Positions 32,173 to 40,989 of a stretch of 64,000 nucleotides of DNA are shown in pieces. Source of the stretch: CAVXSP01 sp963764505 (GTDB lineage Bacteria > Acidobacteriota > Vicinamibacteria > Vicinamibacterales > SCN-69-37); NCBI GenBank assembly GCA_963764505.1, contig CAVXSP010000001.1, positions 1,426,001 to 1,490,000 on the forward strand, written 5' to 3'. Positions within the stretch are counted from its first letter, which is position 1. The number at the start of each line of letters is the position of its first letter. The notes beneath the pieces are model-generated. The model was not told where the DNA came from and ran no database searches. It saw nothing but the letters and a program-made list of their open reading frames with translations. A program made the translations under genes and the position numbers.

Positions 32173-33435
32173 ATGAAGGTTCGGTACCATGTCAACACTC
32201 TGTCGCTGCTCGCGCTGCTTGGCGCAGCAACTGCCGCGGATGCACAAGTCCAACCGCAACTCGCTCAGCGCTATTTCGAGGAAGCCAGGACGCTCTGCGA
32301 GCGAGACGCGGGCCGGCTGTGGGGTGTGTCGCTCTGTGGTCCGATGGTAATCGTTGACCAAGCGACGGGAACGCGTGCCACGAGCCAGCCGGAACCGAAA
32401 GGACCGCTCCCGCGCTTTTTTGGGTTCGTGGACGGGCCCGTCGACTGGGGCGGGCTGCGGTGGTTCAGCTTCCCGTTGTACATGCTCCCGGCGAACGATG
32501 CCGATGCACGCCAGCAAGTGATGCTTCACGGGCTCTTCCATCGCATTCAGCCCGAGCTGGGGTTCATCACGGACGACGGCTTCAACGAGCATCTCGATAC
32601 GCTCGAAGGGCGCGTCTGGATGCAGCTCGAATGGCGAGCGCTCCGCCGGGCAGTGGAGTCGAGCGGCAGCGACCGGGCCGAGGCGCTCGCCGATGCGCTG
32701 GCCTTCAGACGCGAGCGCCGCGGCCGGTTTCCCGGCGCGGCGGACAACGAACGGCGTGACGAGATTCGCGAAGGGCTGGCCTCCTACACCGGCATAGCGG
32801 CCTGGGCCAATTCGCCCGCGGATGCCCACCGTGCCGCAGCGTCAGCACTAAGAGGAGGCGAAGCGCAGACGTCCTTCGTCGGAAACTTCGAAGCTGCGTC
32901 CGGCCCCGCCTACGGTGTGTTGCTGGACGATCTCCTGCCGGGATGGCGCCGACAGGTGCGTGGCACCTCGGACCTTGGCGACTTGCTCGCCTCCGCAACC
33001 AACAGGCCACCAACGGCGGATATTGCCGTGGCAGCGGCGCGCTACGATGGGGCAGCGCTGCGAACGGCGGAGGAGGCGCGCGATCGGGCGCGACAAGTCC
33101 GCGTCGCCGAGTTGCGTCGACGCTTCGTTGATGGGCCCGTGCTAACGATGCCCGCCGTGGGCAGCGGGACCAGCGACACCACCGGCAGCGTCGGCATTCC
33201 GGGGGCCGGTACCGTGTTCTTTCGCAATTTCACGCTGTCCGGTCAATGGGGCCGTCTCGACGCCAACGGCGGCGTCTTGCGCTCGGCCGATGGGGCTAGG
33301 CTGTCCGTTCCCGTCACCGGGCCGCTCGAAGGGACCACCCTGCAGGGGGACGGCTGGAGCGTCACGGTGAACGCGGGATGGCTCGTGCAACCGTCGGCGC
33401 GACCTGGCTCATTTGCTATCGTTCGCGAGAAGTAA
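32173..33435 (+). CDS. Secreted hypothetical protein (420 aa)
   Basis: Signal peptide LSLLALLGAATAADAQ, then a helical domain with QVMLHGLFHRIQPELG and a long acidic/arginine-rich middle (ALADALAFRRERRGRFPGAA). The C-terminal 120 residues are beta-rich with GWSVTVNAGWLVQPSARPGS. HGLFH could be part of a metal site, but no peptidase family fits with certainty. GGGGAGAGGGCG precedes ATG. Related proteins are known only as acidobacterial hypotheticals. Confidence 0.6.
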   Translation: MKVRYHVNTLSLLALLGAATAADAQVQPQLAQRYFEEARTLCERDAGRLWGVSLCGPMVIVDQATGTRATSQPEPKGPLPRFFGFVDGPVDWGGLRWFSFPLYMLPANDADARQQVMLHGLFHRIQPELGFITDDGFNEHLDTLEGRVWMQLEWRALRRAVESSGSDRAEALADALAFRRERRGRFPGAADNERRDEIREGLASYTGIAAWANSPADAHRAAASALRGGEAQTSFVGNFEAASGPAYGVLLDDLLPGWRRQVRGTSDLGDLLASATNRPPTADIAVAAARYDGAALRTAEEARDRARQVRVAELRRRFVDGPVLTMPAVGSGTSDTTGSVGIPGAGTVFFRNFTLSGQWGRLDANGGVLRSADGARLSVPVTGPLEGTTLQGDGWSVTVNAGWLVQPSARPGSFAIVREK

Positions 33436-33550
33436 TCCCTGCTGAGGCGAGTCTCCACAAACGATTGTCGCCGCCAGAAGAAAGGATGTCTCTTCGGCGC
33501 CCGGTCATACGTCATAGAAGTGAAGGGCTCGCTCAGGAGCCCGTGTTCAT

Positions 33551-33802
33551 GTGAGGGATGTCGTGTTGCAAATCACTCCTTGGGAACGGCGTGCGCTCGA
33601 GCTCATCGCGCAGGGAAAGCCAACCGCTGACATCGGAGCCCGTTTCGGGATGTCTGGATTCGAAGCCGGACGACGTCTGACGGTGTTGTTCGCCAGAATG
33701 GGGGTCGAAACCCGAGCCGAGGCACTTGCCGACGCCCTGCGGAGGGGACTGGTGACGGGCGAGGCGCCGACCGCTGGGGCCCTCCGAGAAGGCCTCCGAT
33801 GA
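33551..33802 (+). CDS. LuxR/GerE-type helix-turn-helix protein (83 aa)
   Basis: ITPWERRALELIAQGKPTAD followed by IGARFGMSGFEAGRRLTVLF and ARMGVETRAEAL is the four-helix GerE DNA-binding domain, without a receiver or ligand domain. GTG 33551 is the likely start; a GGGCTC/GAGCCC hairpin (33525-33542) lies just upstream and could regulate it. It would be a stand-alone transcription regulator of unknown targets. Confidence 0.65.
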   Translation: MRDVVLQITPWERRALELIAQGKPTADIGARFGMSGFEAGRRLTVLFARMGVETRAEALADALRRGLVTGEAPTAGALREGLR

Positions 33803-33805
33803 CGC

Positions 33806-34831
33806 TCAGGTCAGGGTCTTGAGATACGCGACGCTGCGGGCGACAACGTCCATGCTGTTCTGCTCGACGAAGGGGTACTCGAGCCCGCCCGTCTTCGCGG
33901 CCGCGAAGATGCGCGGCCAATCCGCGGTGTCCTCGCCGAGGGCCAGCCCTCCGCCGCCCCGACCGCCGCCCCTTGGGGCGCCAGCCTGGGCCGGTGCGCC
34001 CCCGCCCCCACCGCCGCGACGCCCTTGCGGCGCCTCCCCCTTCACCGGCAGCGGTGCCGGCGTCACGCCGCGCATGCCTTGCGTGGTATCGACGGCCTGC
34101 AGGTGGCACGAGAGGAAACGGCCGGGATAGTTCATGAAATAGGTGACGGGATCGCCGATGGTCCGCATCGACGACATCTGAAACTGCATCTTGACGAGAT
34201 CCGGATCGAGGTAGTGCAGCAGCACCGGGTACGTCAGCCGGCCGTCGTCGAGGCGCGAGCTGACGAAACCCTCGTTGTGCAGAATCTGCTGCATGCCGGC
34301 CTTCTTGGTGACTGCGGCAATCTCGTTGTATTCCTCCGCGGCGCGCTTCACTTCGTCTTCCGTCGTGATGCCGTTGGTGACCCGCACGGTGCCATCCTTG
34401 CGCCTCGTCCCAAGGTCGGCGGTGCCCAGGCACTCGAGCCCCAATTGATGCGCCCAGTCGATCGTCTTGGGGAAGTTCGTGGCCGATCGGTACACGGGCA
34501 TGTCGACGTGGCAGCTCACGGCGCGGATGCCGTTGTCGTCGAGGGTCTTGCGCGTCGCCTTCGCGTCAGCGATGGCCGCGAAGCTGTTGGCACCGACATA
34601 GCCGATGGGATCGCAGAACTCCACCATCTCGATGCCGATGCCCTTCATGTCCTTCAGCAGGCCGGCGAGATCGCCCGCTTGAATCCGCGACCGAAACGGA
34701 AACGTCTGGCTGCCGATGGGGAGGCCGAGCGGGTTGGCCTCGAGCTTCGCGACTTGCGCGGCCGCGACGCTCAGCGCCGCGGCACTGGCCGCCGTCTGTT
34801 GGAAGAACTCCCGTCTTGAAATCGAGGACAT
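33806..34831 (-). CDS. Tat-exported sugar phosphate isomerase/epimerase
   Basis: A 341-residue TIM-barrel protein with a twin-arginine signal (SSISRREFFQQTAASAAALS). Family strands include GIEMVEFCDPIGYVGANSF, ILHNEGFVSSRLDDG (metal ligands) and FLSCHLQAVD. A glycine/arginine/proline-rich insert, about residues 262-295, interrupts the barrel before TADWPRIFAAAKTGG. It ends YPFVEQNSMDV, where the glutamate replaces the usual IE/VE motif. Its substrate is probably a sugar or cyclitol derivative in the periplasm. It is convergent with the HTH gene. Confidence 0.75.
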   Translation of the reverse strand: MSSISRREFFQQTAASAAALSVAAAQVAKLEANPLGLPIGSQTFPFRSRIQAGDLAGLLKDMKGIGIEMVEFCDPIGYVGANSFAAIADAKATRKTLDDNGIRAVSCHVDMPVYRSATNFPKTIDWAHQLGLECLGTADLGTRRKDGTVRVTNGITTEDEVKRAAEEYNEIAAVTKKAGMQQILHNEGFVSSRLDDGRLTYPVLLHYLDPDLVKMQFQMSSMRTIGDPVTYFMNYPGRFLSCHLQAVDTTQGMRGVTPAPLPVKGEAPQGRRGGGGGGAPAQAGAPRGGGRGGGGLALGEDTADWPRIFAAAKTGGLEYPFVEQNSMDVVARSVAYLKTLT

Positions 34832-34997
34832 CAAGTGCTCCCTGGGGGCGTGATTCTTCCGGCATTCGCCCGCAAGATCAAGCGAATTCTGGGGTTCGGC
34901 CCGCGAGACCGCTTCTCGCCGAGCACGGCTCCGAAAGGACGATGTGGGTACTGGGCGCCGCCGGGGCTGGACACGACCGCGCTTCGCCTCGACCCTA

Positions 34998-35046
34998 CTG
35001 GAAACTTCAGATTTCGAACTTCGAACTTCGAAGTTTGAAGTTTCAG
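34998..35046. repeat. AACTTCGAA-rich imperfect palindrome
   Basis: Tandem copies of AACTTCGAA and its complement form an imperfect hairpin from CTGGAAACTTC to GAAGTTTCAG. A close relative lies at 51327-51362. It is AT-richer than its surroundings. Confidence 0.6.
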
Positions 35047-35071
35047 TTGGGGTGGGCGACGGGTATCGAAC
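35047..35071. repeat. Distal attachment-site repeat (copy of tRNA-His 3' end)
   Basis: These 25 bases are identical, and in the same orientation, to 41410-41434, which is the 3' end of the tRNA-His gene plus one base. Such a direct repeat marks the far end (attL/attR) of an element inserted by a tRNA-targeting tyrosine recombinase. The rest of the tRNA is not present here. Confidence 0.8.
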
Positions 35072-35746
35072 TCTGAAAACGCGCGTTTGTTAAGTTGGTG
35101 ATGGCGCGCGACTTCTGGCGATAAGGGTGTGATTCTCAGCGAGTTGCAAGTTTCCCGCAATTCACTCCCGTTCGCGCGAGTCCACTGGAATCGACCGGCG
35201 TCTTGGAGACATTTTGGAGACGCCGCGGTGACCGGCGTGTCGCCGAACGGCGGGCGAGGTGACGTCCTCGCCGGCCTCCACGGAGATGCCGCTCGAAATC
35301 GCGATTCCGTTCGCGCAGGTTTCCATACTGCCGCCCATCGCGCCGGGTCCGATTCGGCCGCGCGGACGCGACCTCACGGACCCAAGGCGCTCGAAAACCT
35401 GCGCTTCCTACAGCGCGATTTCGTACTTCGCCCATCGCGGCACTCCGAAGTCGGCCGTCGAAGACGTCACCTCGCCCGCCGGGAGCACCGCACGCGCTTC
35501 ACCGCCTTCGTTTTCACCTGGCGCCGCCGGGCGCCAGCGCCGGGTCGTTCGCACGCAGCGCTTGGCGCCGCGCGCATGCCTCAGCGCGTCATCGATCGAT
35601 CTCAGAAGTTCCGAGAATGTCTCCGCCCTCATGCCGCATCTCAATCAGGAGCGGTTGGGCTTCAAAGTCACGATCGAAGCCGCCGCGTAGGTCTATTTTC
35701 TGAGCAGACAGACTCCTGACAGCGGCGACGATCGACACCACGGGCG
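35072..35746. other. Left end of island, no intact gene
   Basis: About 670 bp. It contains a remnant of a recombinase C-terminus on the plus strand (RRLGDILETPR then TGA at 35229) and a large inverted repeat (35248-35481). On the minus strand, MRAETFSELLRSIDDALRHA (from about 35635) resembles the start of HigA-like antitoxins but soon loses sense. No complete gene is supported. Confidence 0.45.
35248..35481. repeat. Large inverted repeat, 234 bp
   Basis: 35248-35270 and 35459-35481 are inverted copies with 22 of 23 matches (CGGCGGGCGAGGTGACGTC core). The arms extend inward with gaps to about 35309 and 35412 (shared CGGAG, TGCCGC, CGAAATCGCG). It looks like a MITE or two facing copies of one coding fragment. 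Confidence 0.65.
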
Positions 35747-38401
35747 CTAGTCCTGTCGAAGCACGCCAACCGGATCGACCCGCCCCGCGCGCAGCGCCGG
35801 GATCAACCCCGCCGCCGCGCAGGCCGCGACGATGCACAGGAGACTCCCGCCGTAGGCCAGGGGATCGAACAGGCGGACGCTCGCGCCGATCGCCTCCGCC
35901 GCCGGCGTGGCCAGCAGGAGAACGCCGAGGGCGGCCGTGAGGGTCGCGGCGAGGAGCAGCCCGATCCCGACCGGGCGTGCCAGCTGCGAGAGCACGAGCG
36001 CGCCGATGCGCCCGCTCGTCGCGCCGAGCGCCATGCGCACGCCGATCTCCCTCGTGCGCTGCTGGACGAGATACGAGAGCACGCTGAAGAGCCCCGACAA
36101 CGTCAGCGCGAGCGCCAGCACTCCGAGCACCAGCGTCATCCAGAACGACGCACCCAGCAGATACGCTTCGGCGCGCGCGATGGCGCCCAGGGTCGTGACC
36201 TCGACCATGTTGGGATCGATCGCCGCGAGCCGATCGGCGATTGTCTGGCGCAAGCGCTCCGCATCGCCCTGGACCCGCAGCGTGAGCGTCATCCCCGGGA
36301 GGTGGACGTTCGTCGGCACGTAGACGCCCGCGCCCGGTACGCGCACGCCGAAGATCCGCAGCTCGACGTCGCGGGCGATGCCCACGACCACGAGGCTGCG
36401 CGAGAGGAGCGCGGGACCGTCCGGAGCCTGCGGCTGGCTCGGAGCCGGCTCGAGACGCAGCACCTGGCCCACGGCGTCGGTGCCCGGCCACAGGTCCCGC
36501 GCCACGCGTTCCGACACGATCGCGACCGCGCTCGCCGCGCTCGTCTCGCTCGGTGTGAATCCGCGTCCGCGCACGAGATCGATGTCGAGTACGTCGAAGG
36601 ACTCCGGTGACGCCAGGCGGTACGACACCGCCGAGCGACCGGCCGCGCCCTCGGCGAATGCCGGCACGCCGACCAGCCCTTCCGGCATCGCCGGCCACCC
36701 CGCTCCGATGGCGACGACGGACGGATCGCGCCGCATCGAGTCGAGGATGGTGGCCCGCCGCTGCTCGCTCAGGACGGCGACGTTGACGACGCCGTCTGTG
36801 CGGATGCCGGGATCCGCGGAGCTGGCCCTCTGCGAGCTGCGCAGGAAGACGGCGGCGCAGATGAGCAGAAGCGCCGCTCCGGTGACCTGCAGTCCGACCA
36901 GGATGTCGCGCGCGCGCCCGGGACGGCTGTCGCGCACGACCTCGCCATGAATGGCCCGTACGAGATCGAGGCGCGTCGACTGCAGCGCCGGCAGGAGGGC
37001 GAAGACGAGCGTCGAGGCCATCGCCCCGCTCACGAGGAACAGCGCCACGCGCCAGTCGGCTGGGGGCACCGCCGCACGAAAGTTGCCGATCTCCGGCGGA
37101 AACGTGCTGGTCGCGGCATACACCGCGGCCGTCAGCGCGAGCCGCGAGATGCCGAATCCGAGCGCGGCCGCGAGCAGCGCGAGCAGCAGGCTCTCGGTGA
37201 GCAGCTGCGAGATGATACGGCGCCGCGACGCCCCGATCGCCAGCCGGATGCCGATCTCCCGCTGGCGCGCGACGCCGCGCGCGAGCAGCAGGTTGGCGAC
37301 GTTCGCGCAGCCGATCAGGAGGATCAGGCCGAACGCGAAGAGGAGCGGCACGTACATCACCAGGATGTCTGTCGTGAGCGGCACCGTTCCGGGGCTCGGC
37401 TCGAGCACGAGGGCTGGCGTCCGCGACTCGTCCGGACGTTCGTCCGCCTGACGCGCGTCCCACGCGCGGAGCTGCGCGAGCGCCTGGCCGCTCGACACGC
37501 CGGGAGCCAGCCGCCCGACGATGTGCAATCCGACGGGCCGATCGGCTCCGGCTCGATCCGCGCGAAGCGACTCGAGTTGCGAGAGAGGTGCCCAGAAATC
37601 CGGGGCCATGACCTCGAGGCCCCGAAAGTCCTCAGGCATGACGCCAATGACCTGGAACGACGTGTCGTTCACCCGGATCGTACGGTCGAAGAGACCGGGG
37701 TCGCTCGCGAAGTAATGGTCCCAGGCGCGACGGCTGAGCACGATCACCGGCGGCACACCCGGTTCGTCGTCGCGGGGCGTGAGCGCGCGGCCGCGGGCTG
37801 CGCTGACGCCGAGGACGCCGAAGAAGCTGCCCGTAACGAGCCGGCCCTCCATCCGTCGCCCGTCGACGTGCGCGTCGAAATCGGGAGTCGTCGCGAACGT
37901 GCCGGAAAAGACGGCCGTTTCGCGGACGAGCGCGTCGTACTGCGTACGCGTGAAGGTCCCTGCTCCGGCGTCGTCCGATGGCTGACGGTCGACCCTGAAC
38001 AGTTCGTGCGGGTTGCGCACCTCGTCGACGCGGAAGATCGACGCATTGAGGAGCGTGAACACCGCGGCCACCAGCCCGAGGCCGAGCCCCACCGTCGTCA
38101 CGATCGTCAGCGCGGCGAGGGGCGCCCGGAACAACGCGCGGAAGGCGTCGCGAATATCTCGAGTCGCATTGTCGAATGCCGACAGTCCCCGCGTGTCGCG
38201 ACAGGCTTCCTTGGTCGGCTCCACCGCGCCGAACGTCCCGAGCGCCTGCTGGCGTGCCGTGTCGGGGCGGAGACCGGCCGCCTCCAGCCGCTCCGTTTCA
38301 CGCTGCAGGTGGAACTGCAGCTCCTCGCGCAGGTCGTCCTCGCGCCGTCCGGGGAACAGAAGGGATCGCAGCCGCGACCGCAGGATGTGCAGGAGGCGCA
38401 C
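35747..38401 (-). CDS. ADOP/MacB-like ABC permease (full length)
   Basis: An 884-residue permease: cytoplasmic N-terminal domain (DLREELQFHLQRETERLEAA), first helix (LAALTIVTTVGLGLGLVAAV), MacB-like periplasmic domain, FtsX helices (FAFGLILLIGCANVANLLLA; REIGIRLAIGASRRRIISQL), second periplasmic domain and C-terminal helices ending ALRAGRVDPVGVLRQD. It should work with a MacB-type ATPase to export a toxic or signalling compound. GTG 38401 lies 2 nt after the PadR stop. Intact and on the island, so probably brought in by transfer. Confidence 0.9.
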   Translation of the reverse strand: MRLLHILRSRLRSLLFPGRREDDLREELQFHLQRETERLEAAGLRPDTARQQALGTFGAVEPTKEACRDTRGLSAFDNATRDIRDAFRALFRAPLAALTIVTTVGLGLGLVAAVFTLLNASIFRVDEVRNPHELFRVDRQPSDDAGAGTFTRTQYDALVRETAVFSGTFATTPDFDAHVDGRRMEGRLVTGSFFGVLGVSAARGRALTPRDDEPGVPPVIVLSRRAWDHYFASDPGLFDRTIRVNDTSFQVIGVMPEDFRGLEVMAPDFWAPLSQLESLRADRAGADRPVGLHIVGRLAPGVSSGQALAQLRAWDARQADERPDESRTPALVLEPSPGTVPLTTDILVMYVPLLFAFGLILLIGCANVANLLLARGVARQREIGIRLAIGASRRRIISQLLTESLLLALLAAALGFGISRLALTAAVYAATSTFPPEIGNFRAAVPPADWRVALFLVSGAMASTLVFALLPALQSTRLDLVRAIHGEVVRDSRPGRARDILVGLQVTGAALLLICAAVFLRSSQRASSADPGIRTDGVVNVAVLSEQRRATILDSMRRDPSVVAIGAGWPAMPEGLVGVPAFAEGAAGRSAVSYRLASPESFDVLDIDLVRGRGFTPSETSAASAVAIVSERVARDLWPGTDAVGQVLRLEPAPSQPQAPDGPALLSRSLVVVGIARDVELRIFGVRVPGAGVYVPTNVHLPGMTLTLRVQGDAERLRQTIADRLAAIDPNMVEVTTLGAIARAEAYLLGASFWMTLVLGVLALALTLSGLFSVLSYLVQQRTREIGVRMALGATSGRIGALVLSQLARPVGIGLLLAATLTAALGVLLLATPAAEAIGASVRLFDPLAYGGSLLCIVAACAAAGLIPALRAGRVDPVGVLRQD

Positions 38402-38403
38402 GG

Positions 38404-38733
38404 TCAGGTCCTCCGAAGCACCAGGTTGACGCCGGCGGACAGGCGCTCCCACTTCGAGACCTCGAGGGCGACCTGCTTGCGGCCGGCCTTCGTCAGCGCG
38501 TAGAAGCGGGCCCGCCGGTTGTTCTCGGAGGCGCCCCATTCCGCCGTGATCCAGCCCTGGTGCTCGAGGCGGTGCAGCGCCGGATAGAGCGAGCCCTGCT
38601 GGACCCGCAGCCGTTCGTTCGAGGTCAGCTGGATGCGCTGCGCGATCGCCCAGCCATGGAGCGGCTCGAGCGCGATGGTCCTCATGATGAGCAGGTCGAG
38701 CGTGCCCTGCAGGACGTCGGTCTGATCGCTCAC
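38404..38733 (-). CDS. PadR-family transcriptional regulator
   Basis: A 109-residue winged-helix repressor: QGTLDLLIMRTIALEPLHGW, then GSLYPALHRLEHQGWITAEW, and ALTKAGRKQVALEVSKWERL. GTG 38733 has AAGGAG 6 nt upstream. It is the first gene of a two-gene operon with the ADOP permease and probably controls it. Its upstream region lacks the TATGGG/CCCATA palindrome found at 124 and 3614. Confidence 0.9.
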   Translation of the reverse strand: MSDQTDVLQGTLDLLIMRTIALEPLHGWAIAQRIQLTSNERLRVQQGSLYPALHRLEHQGWITAEWGASENNRRARFYALTKAGRKQVALEVSKWERLSAGVNLVLRRT

Positions 38734-38839
38734 GCCGTCTCCTTGTAGATTGCCATAGGGAGATAGAGACGCGGGCCCGGGAAAGGTTCGGCTGAAGGTC
38801 GCAAGCAAGGGTCCGACGCCTTCGTAGCGAGTGTCTGGC

Positions 38840-39681
38840 GAAGGCGGTCAGCCCGCCGGGCAGGCCGAGCAGCATCGTGCGATGACGAGGCGTGGCCACA
38901 CGTTCGGCCAGCGCGTCCGACCTGTAGCCGATCTCGCCGATGCCGACGCGCGGGCCGAGGCTCGTCGCGAGGTCGCGGAGGCGGGCGTTCGAGAGATAGG
39001 CGCCGGGCCGAAGTCGCAGTGCGACTGTCACTGCGGTGTGGCCCTCAGAGTGGCGTAGTCCAGTGCGACGCCCGGAGCACCTTCGCGCGCGTCGTCCTGC
39101 ACGATGGGCGGCCGGAAGCCGCTGAACCGGCCCACGCCGACCTGCGAGAAGACCCGGCCGGCGTCGCGCCGGTCGCGAACATCGGCGATCGAGGGCGCGA
39201 GGCTGCTGAGGTCCGCCCGTCCGGGTCTCGCGATCTCGACACGGAACGCGACCAGCTGCTCCGGATCGGGGTAGGGCAGGGGCCGAAGGATCGCCGCGTC
39301 GATCACGCTGAAGAGCGCCGTGGACACTCCGATGCCAAGGGCCAGTGTGAGGATCGCCACGAGCGAGAATGGCCGGTCCTTGCGGAGCACGCGCACGGCG
39401 TACCGCAGGTCCTGAAGGAACGTCTCCATCACTTCTTCTGCGCGTGGTCCGCGGCGGATCTCGAGTGGAGTGGAAGACCGCCAGCCGGGCGCCGAATCCC
39501 TCCGCTCGTGGCGGTGCGACCACAGCAGCGCGACCGCCTGGCGCCAAAGCCAGCACCTCGCCGCCAGTCCGCGCCCGCGCGCCTCGCACTCCTCCTCGAG
39601 ATCGCCAAGGACGAACTCGCGATCGCGGCCGGGCAGCCAGCGCTGAAGCAGGACGTTCACGACGCGCGGCAGCCTCGTCAT
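38840..39681 (-). pseudogene. ADOP permease, decayed
   Basis: From ATG 39681 the first 217 residues are normal: VVNVLLQRWLPGRDREFVLG, VEMETFLQDLRYAVRVLRKD-like DLRYAVRVLRKDRPFSLVAI and GVSTALFSVIDAAILRPLPY. The frame ends at 39028. A second frame carries a later piece (YLSNARLRDLATSLGPRVGI, then RHRTMLLGLPGG), after which similarity stops. At least 500 residues are gone. Its start overlaps the stop of the PadR gene at 39678. Confidence 0.85.
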
Positions 39682-40034
39682 CGGGATTCACCCAGCCGGG
39701 CCGCGAGCCGGCGATCCAGCCCGGCCGCCAGTTGCCGGACGGCGTGCAGGGAGACGGTCAGCGCCTCCGCGCCAGCGGGCAGCACGCGGTACAGCTTCTT
39801 GCGGCGCCCGCCCCTCTCAGGCGTGGGTTCGCCAATCCAGTGCGCGATGAGGCTCTTGCGTTCGAGGCGATCGAGCGTCGTGTACACCGCGCTCAGCAGC
39901 ACCTCGCGTCCCGTGCGTGCCGCGATTTCCCGGCACATCGACGCGCCGTAGGCCTCGGGCTCGAGCCGGAGCAACGCGAGTAGGAGAAACTGCTCGAACT
40001 CGCCGAGCGCGGGAGCGCGCGCCTCTGGAGGCAT
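39678..40034 (-). CDS. PadR-family transcriptional regulator
   Basis: A 118-residue protein: ALGEFEQFLLLALLRLEPEA, YGASMCREIAARTGREVLLS, AVYTTLDRLERKSLIAHWIG and GGRRKKLYRVLPAGAEALTV, the PadR winged helix plus C-terminal dimer helix. It overlaps the decayed ADOP (ATGA at 39678-39681), which it probably regulated. It appears intact although its target is broken. Confidence 0.88.
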   Translation of the reverse strand: MPPEARAPALGEFEQFLLLALLRLEPEAYGASMCREIAARTGREVLLSAVYTTLDRLERKSLIAHWIGEPTPERGGRRKKLYRVLPAGAEALTVSLHAVRQLAAGLDRRLAARLGESR

Positions 40035-40129
40035 AAATGTCACACAATGCAGTGGATATTCGCGCCGGTCTCCAGGGACGGGCAGTTCGCAGTCGGACAA
40101 CCCGGCCCAGATTGACGGGATGGCCTGGA

Positions 40130-40149
40130 TAGGTCTAAATTTAGACCTA
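40130..40149. promoter_or_regulatory. 20-bp perfect palindrome, antitoxin operator
   Basis: TAGGTCTAAATTTAGACCTA is a perfect palindrome ending 3 nt before the antitoxin ATG. Autoregulation of type II toxin-antitoxin operons through such sites is well known. Its TAAATT could serve as the -10 of a leaderless transcript. Confidence 0.75.
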
Positions 40150-40152
40150 CCC

Positions 40153-40413
40153 ATGAAAGCGCTCCCGCTGTCGGAGGTCAAGGCGAAGCTCAACGATCTC
40201 GTGGATACGATCGAGCGCCGCGACGAGCCCTTGACCATCACGCGTAACGGCAGGCCGGTCGCGATGCTGGTCAGCAAGGACGAGTACGACAGTTGGCACG
40301 AGACGCTCGACATCCTGCGGGATCGCGCGTTCATGCGGGAGATCCGGGATGGTCTCCGGCGACTGGCGCGCACGAAGCGCCGGCACACGCTCGAGGAGCT
40401 GTTTCGCGAGTAA
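40153..40413 (+). CDS. Phd/YefM-type antitoxin
   Basis: An 86-residue protein: MKALPLSEVKAKLNDLVDTI, then ERRDEPLTITRNGRPVAMLV and SKDEYDSWHETLDILRDRAF. This is the Phd/YefM DNA-binding domain followed by a toxin-neutralising tail. It represses its own operon via the palindrome at 40130-40149 and binds the RelE-like toxin encoded 9 nt downstream. Confidence 0.88.
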   Translation: MKALPLSEVKAKLNDLVDTIERRDEPLTITRNGRPVAMLVSKDEYDSWHETLDILRDRAFMREIRDGLRRLARTKRRHTLEELFRE

Positions 40414-40422
40414 CCGATCGAC

Positions 40423-40716
40423 ATGACGGACCGGACGCTCAAAGTCCCGGCTCCAGTGCGATCGCTGATCCGGCATCTTCATCCTGATCTGAAGCGCAAG
40501 ATCCGCAGCGGCCTCGGCGACATTCTCGCCGACCCAGCGTGCGGCAGGCCTCTTGAGGGCGACCTCGAAGGCCTCTTCAGCCTGCGGATCGGACGGTTCC
40601 GAATTGTGTATCGACCGGACGTGGAGGGAGCGGAGATCGTGGCCGTTGGCCCTCGCGCCACGATCTACGAAGAGGTGGCGCGGCTGAAGGTCCGCTCGGG
40701 CAAGTCAGGCGCCTGA
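40423..40716 (+). CDS. RelE/ParE-family toxin
   Basis: A 97-residue protein with APVRSLIRHLHPDLKRKIRS, then DPACGRPLEGDLEGLFSLRI and GRFRIVYRPDVEGAEIVAVG, the RelE/ParE fold with the basic RIGRFRIVY strand. It should act as an mRNA interferase or gyrase toxin. All fold elements are present, so the pair can still be active and could stabilise the island. Confidence 0.88.
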   Translation: MTDRTLKVPAPVRSLIRHLHPDLKRKIRSGLGDILADPACGRPLEGDLEGLFSLRIGRFRIVYRPDVEGAEIVAVGPRATIYEEVARLKVRSGKSGA

Positions 40717-40985
40717 TACTCTCTCGCTTCCAGCCGAGCCTTGGCCCGAGCTCTCGCCTGGGGAAACTCCGCCGGCAGCTCGGTCCACCCGCGGCGGTCG
40801 GCGCCGACGAGCGCCGTCCGGAGATTGTGCGTGATCTGGGAGGGCGCCTGGGTCGAGCTCCTCGGTCGGATGCCGCGCGTCGCCCGCCCCGGCCGGGAAG
40901 ATGGTGGAACGGTTGATGCTACTCGATGCGGTCCTGGATGACCGGACGCTGGCGTGGCTCGGGACGGAGCAAGACAAGCGAGGGT
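40717..40985. other. Stretch without a supported gene inside the island
   Basis: About 270 bp between the toxin and the recombinase fragment. Plus strand LLDAVLDDRTLAWLGTEQDK may be recombinase-derived but is not convincing. Confidence 0.35.
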
Positions 40986-40989
40986 ACTT

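Noticed and set aside
33525..33542. GGGCTC/GAGCCC hairpin as a rho-independent terminator
   Set aside because: Six-bp stem without a following T-run; kept only as possible regulatory structure in the HTH entry.
34998..35046. AACTTCGAA repeats as a CRISPR array
   Set aside because: Units are adjacent without unique spacers of constant length.
36947..38503. 518-codon plus frame across the ADOP gene
   Set aside because: Antisense shadow with no recognisable domain.
40717..40985. Transposase fragment between toxin and recombinase
   Set aside because: No DDE or other transposase motif could be found on either strand.
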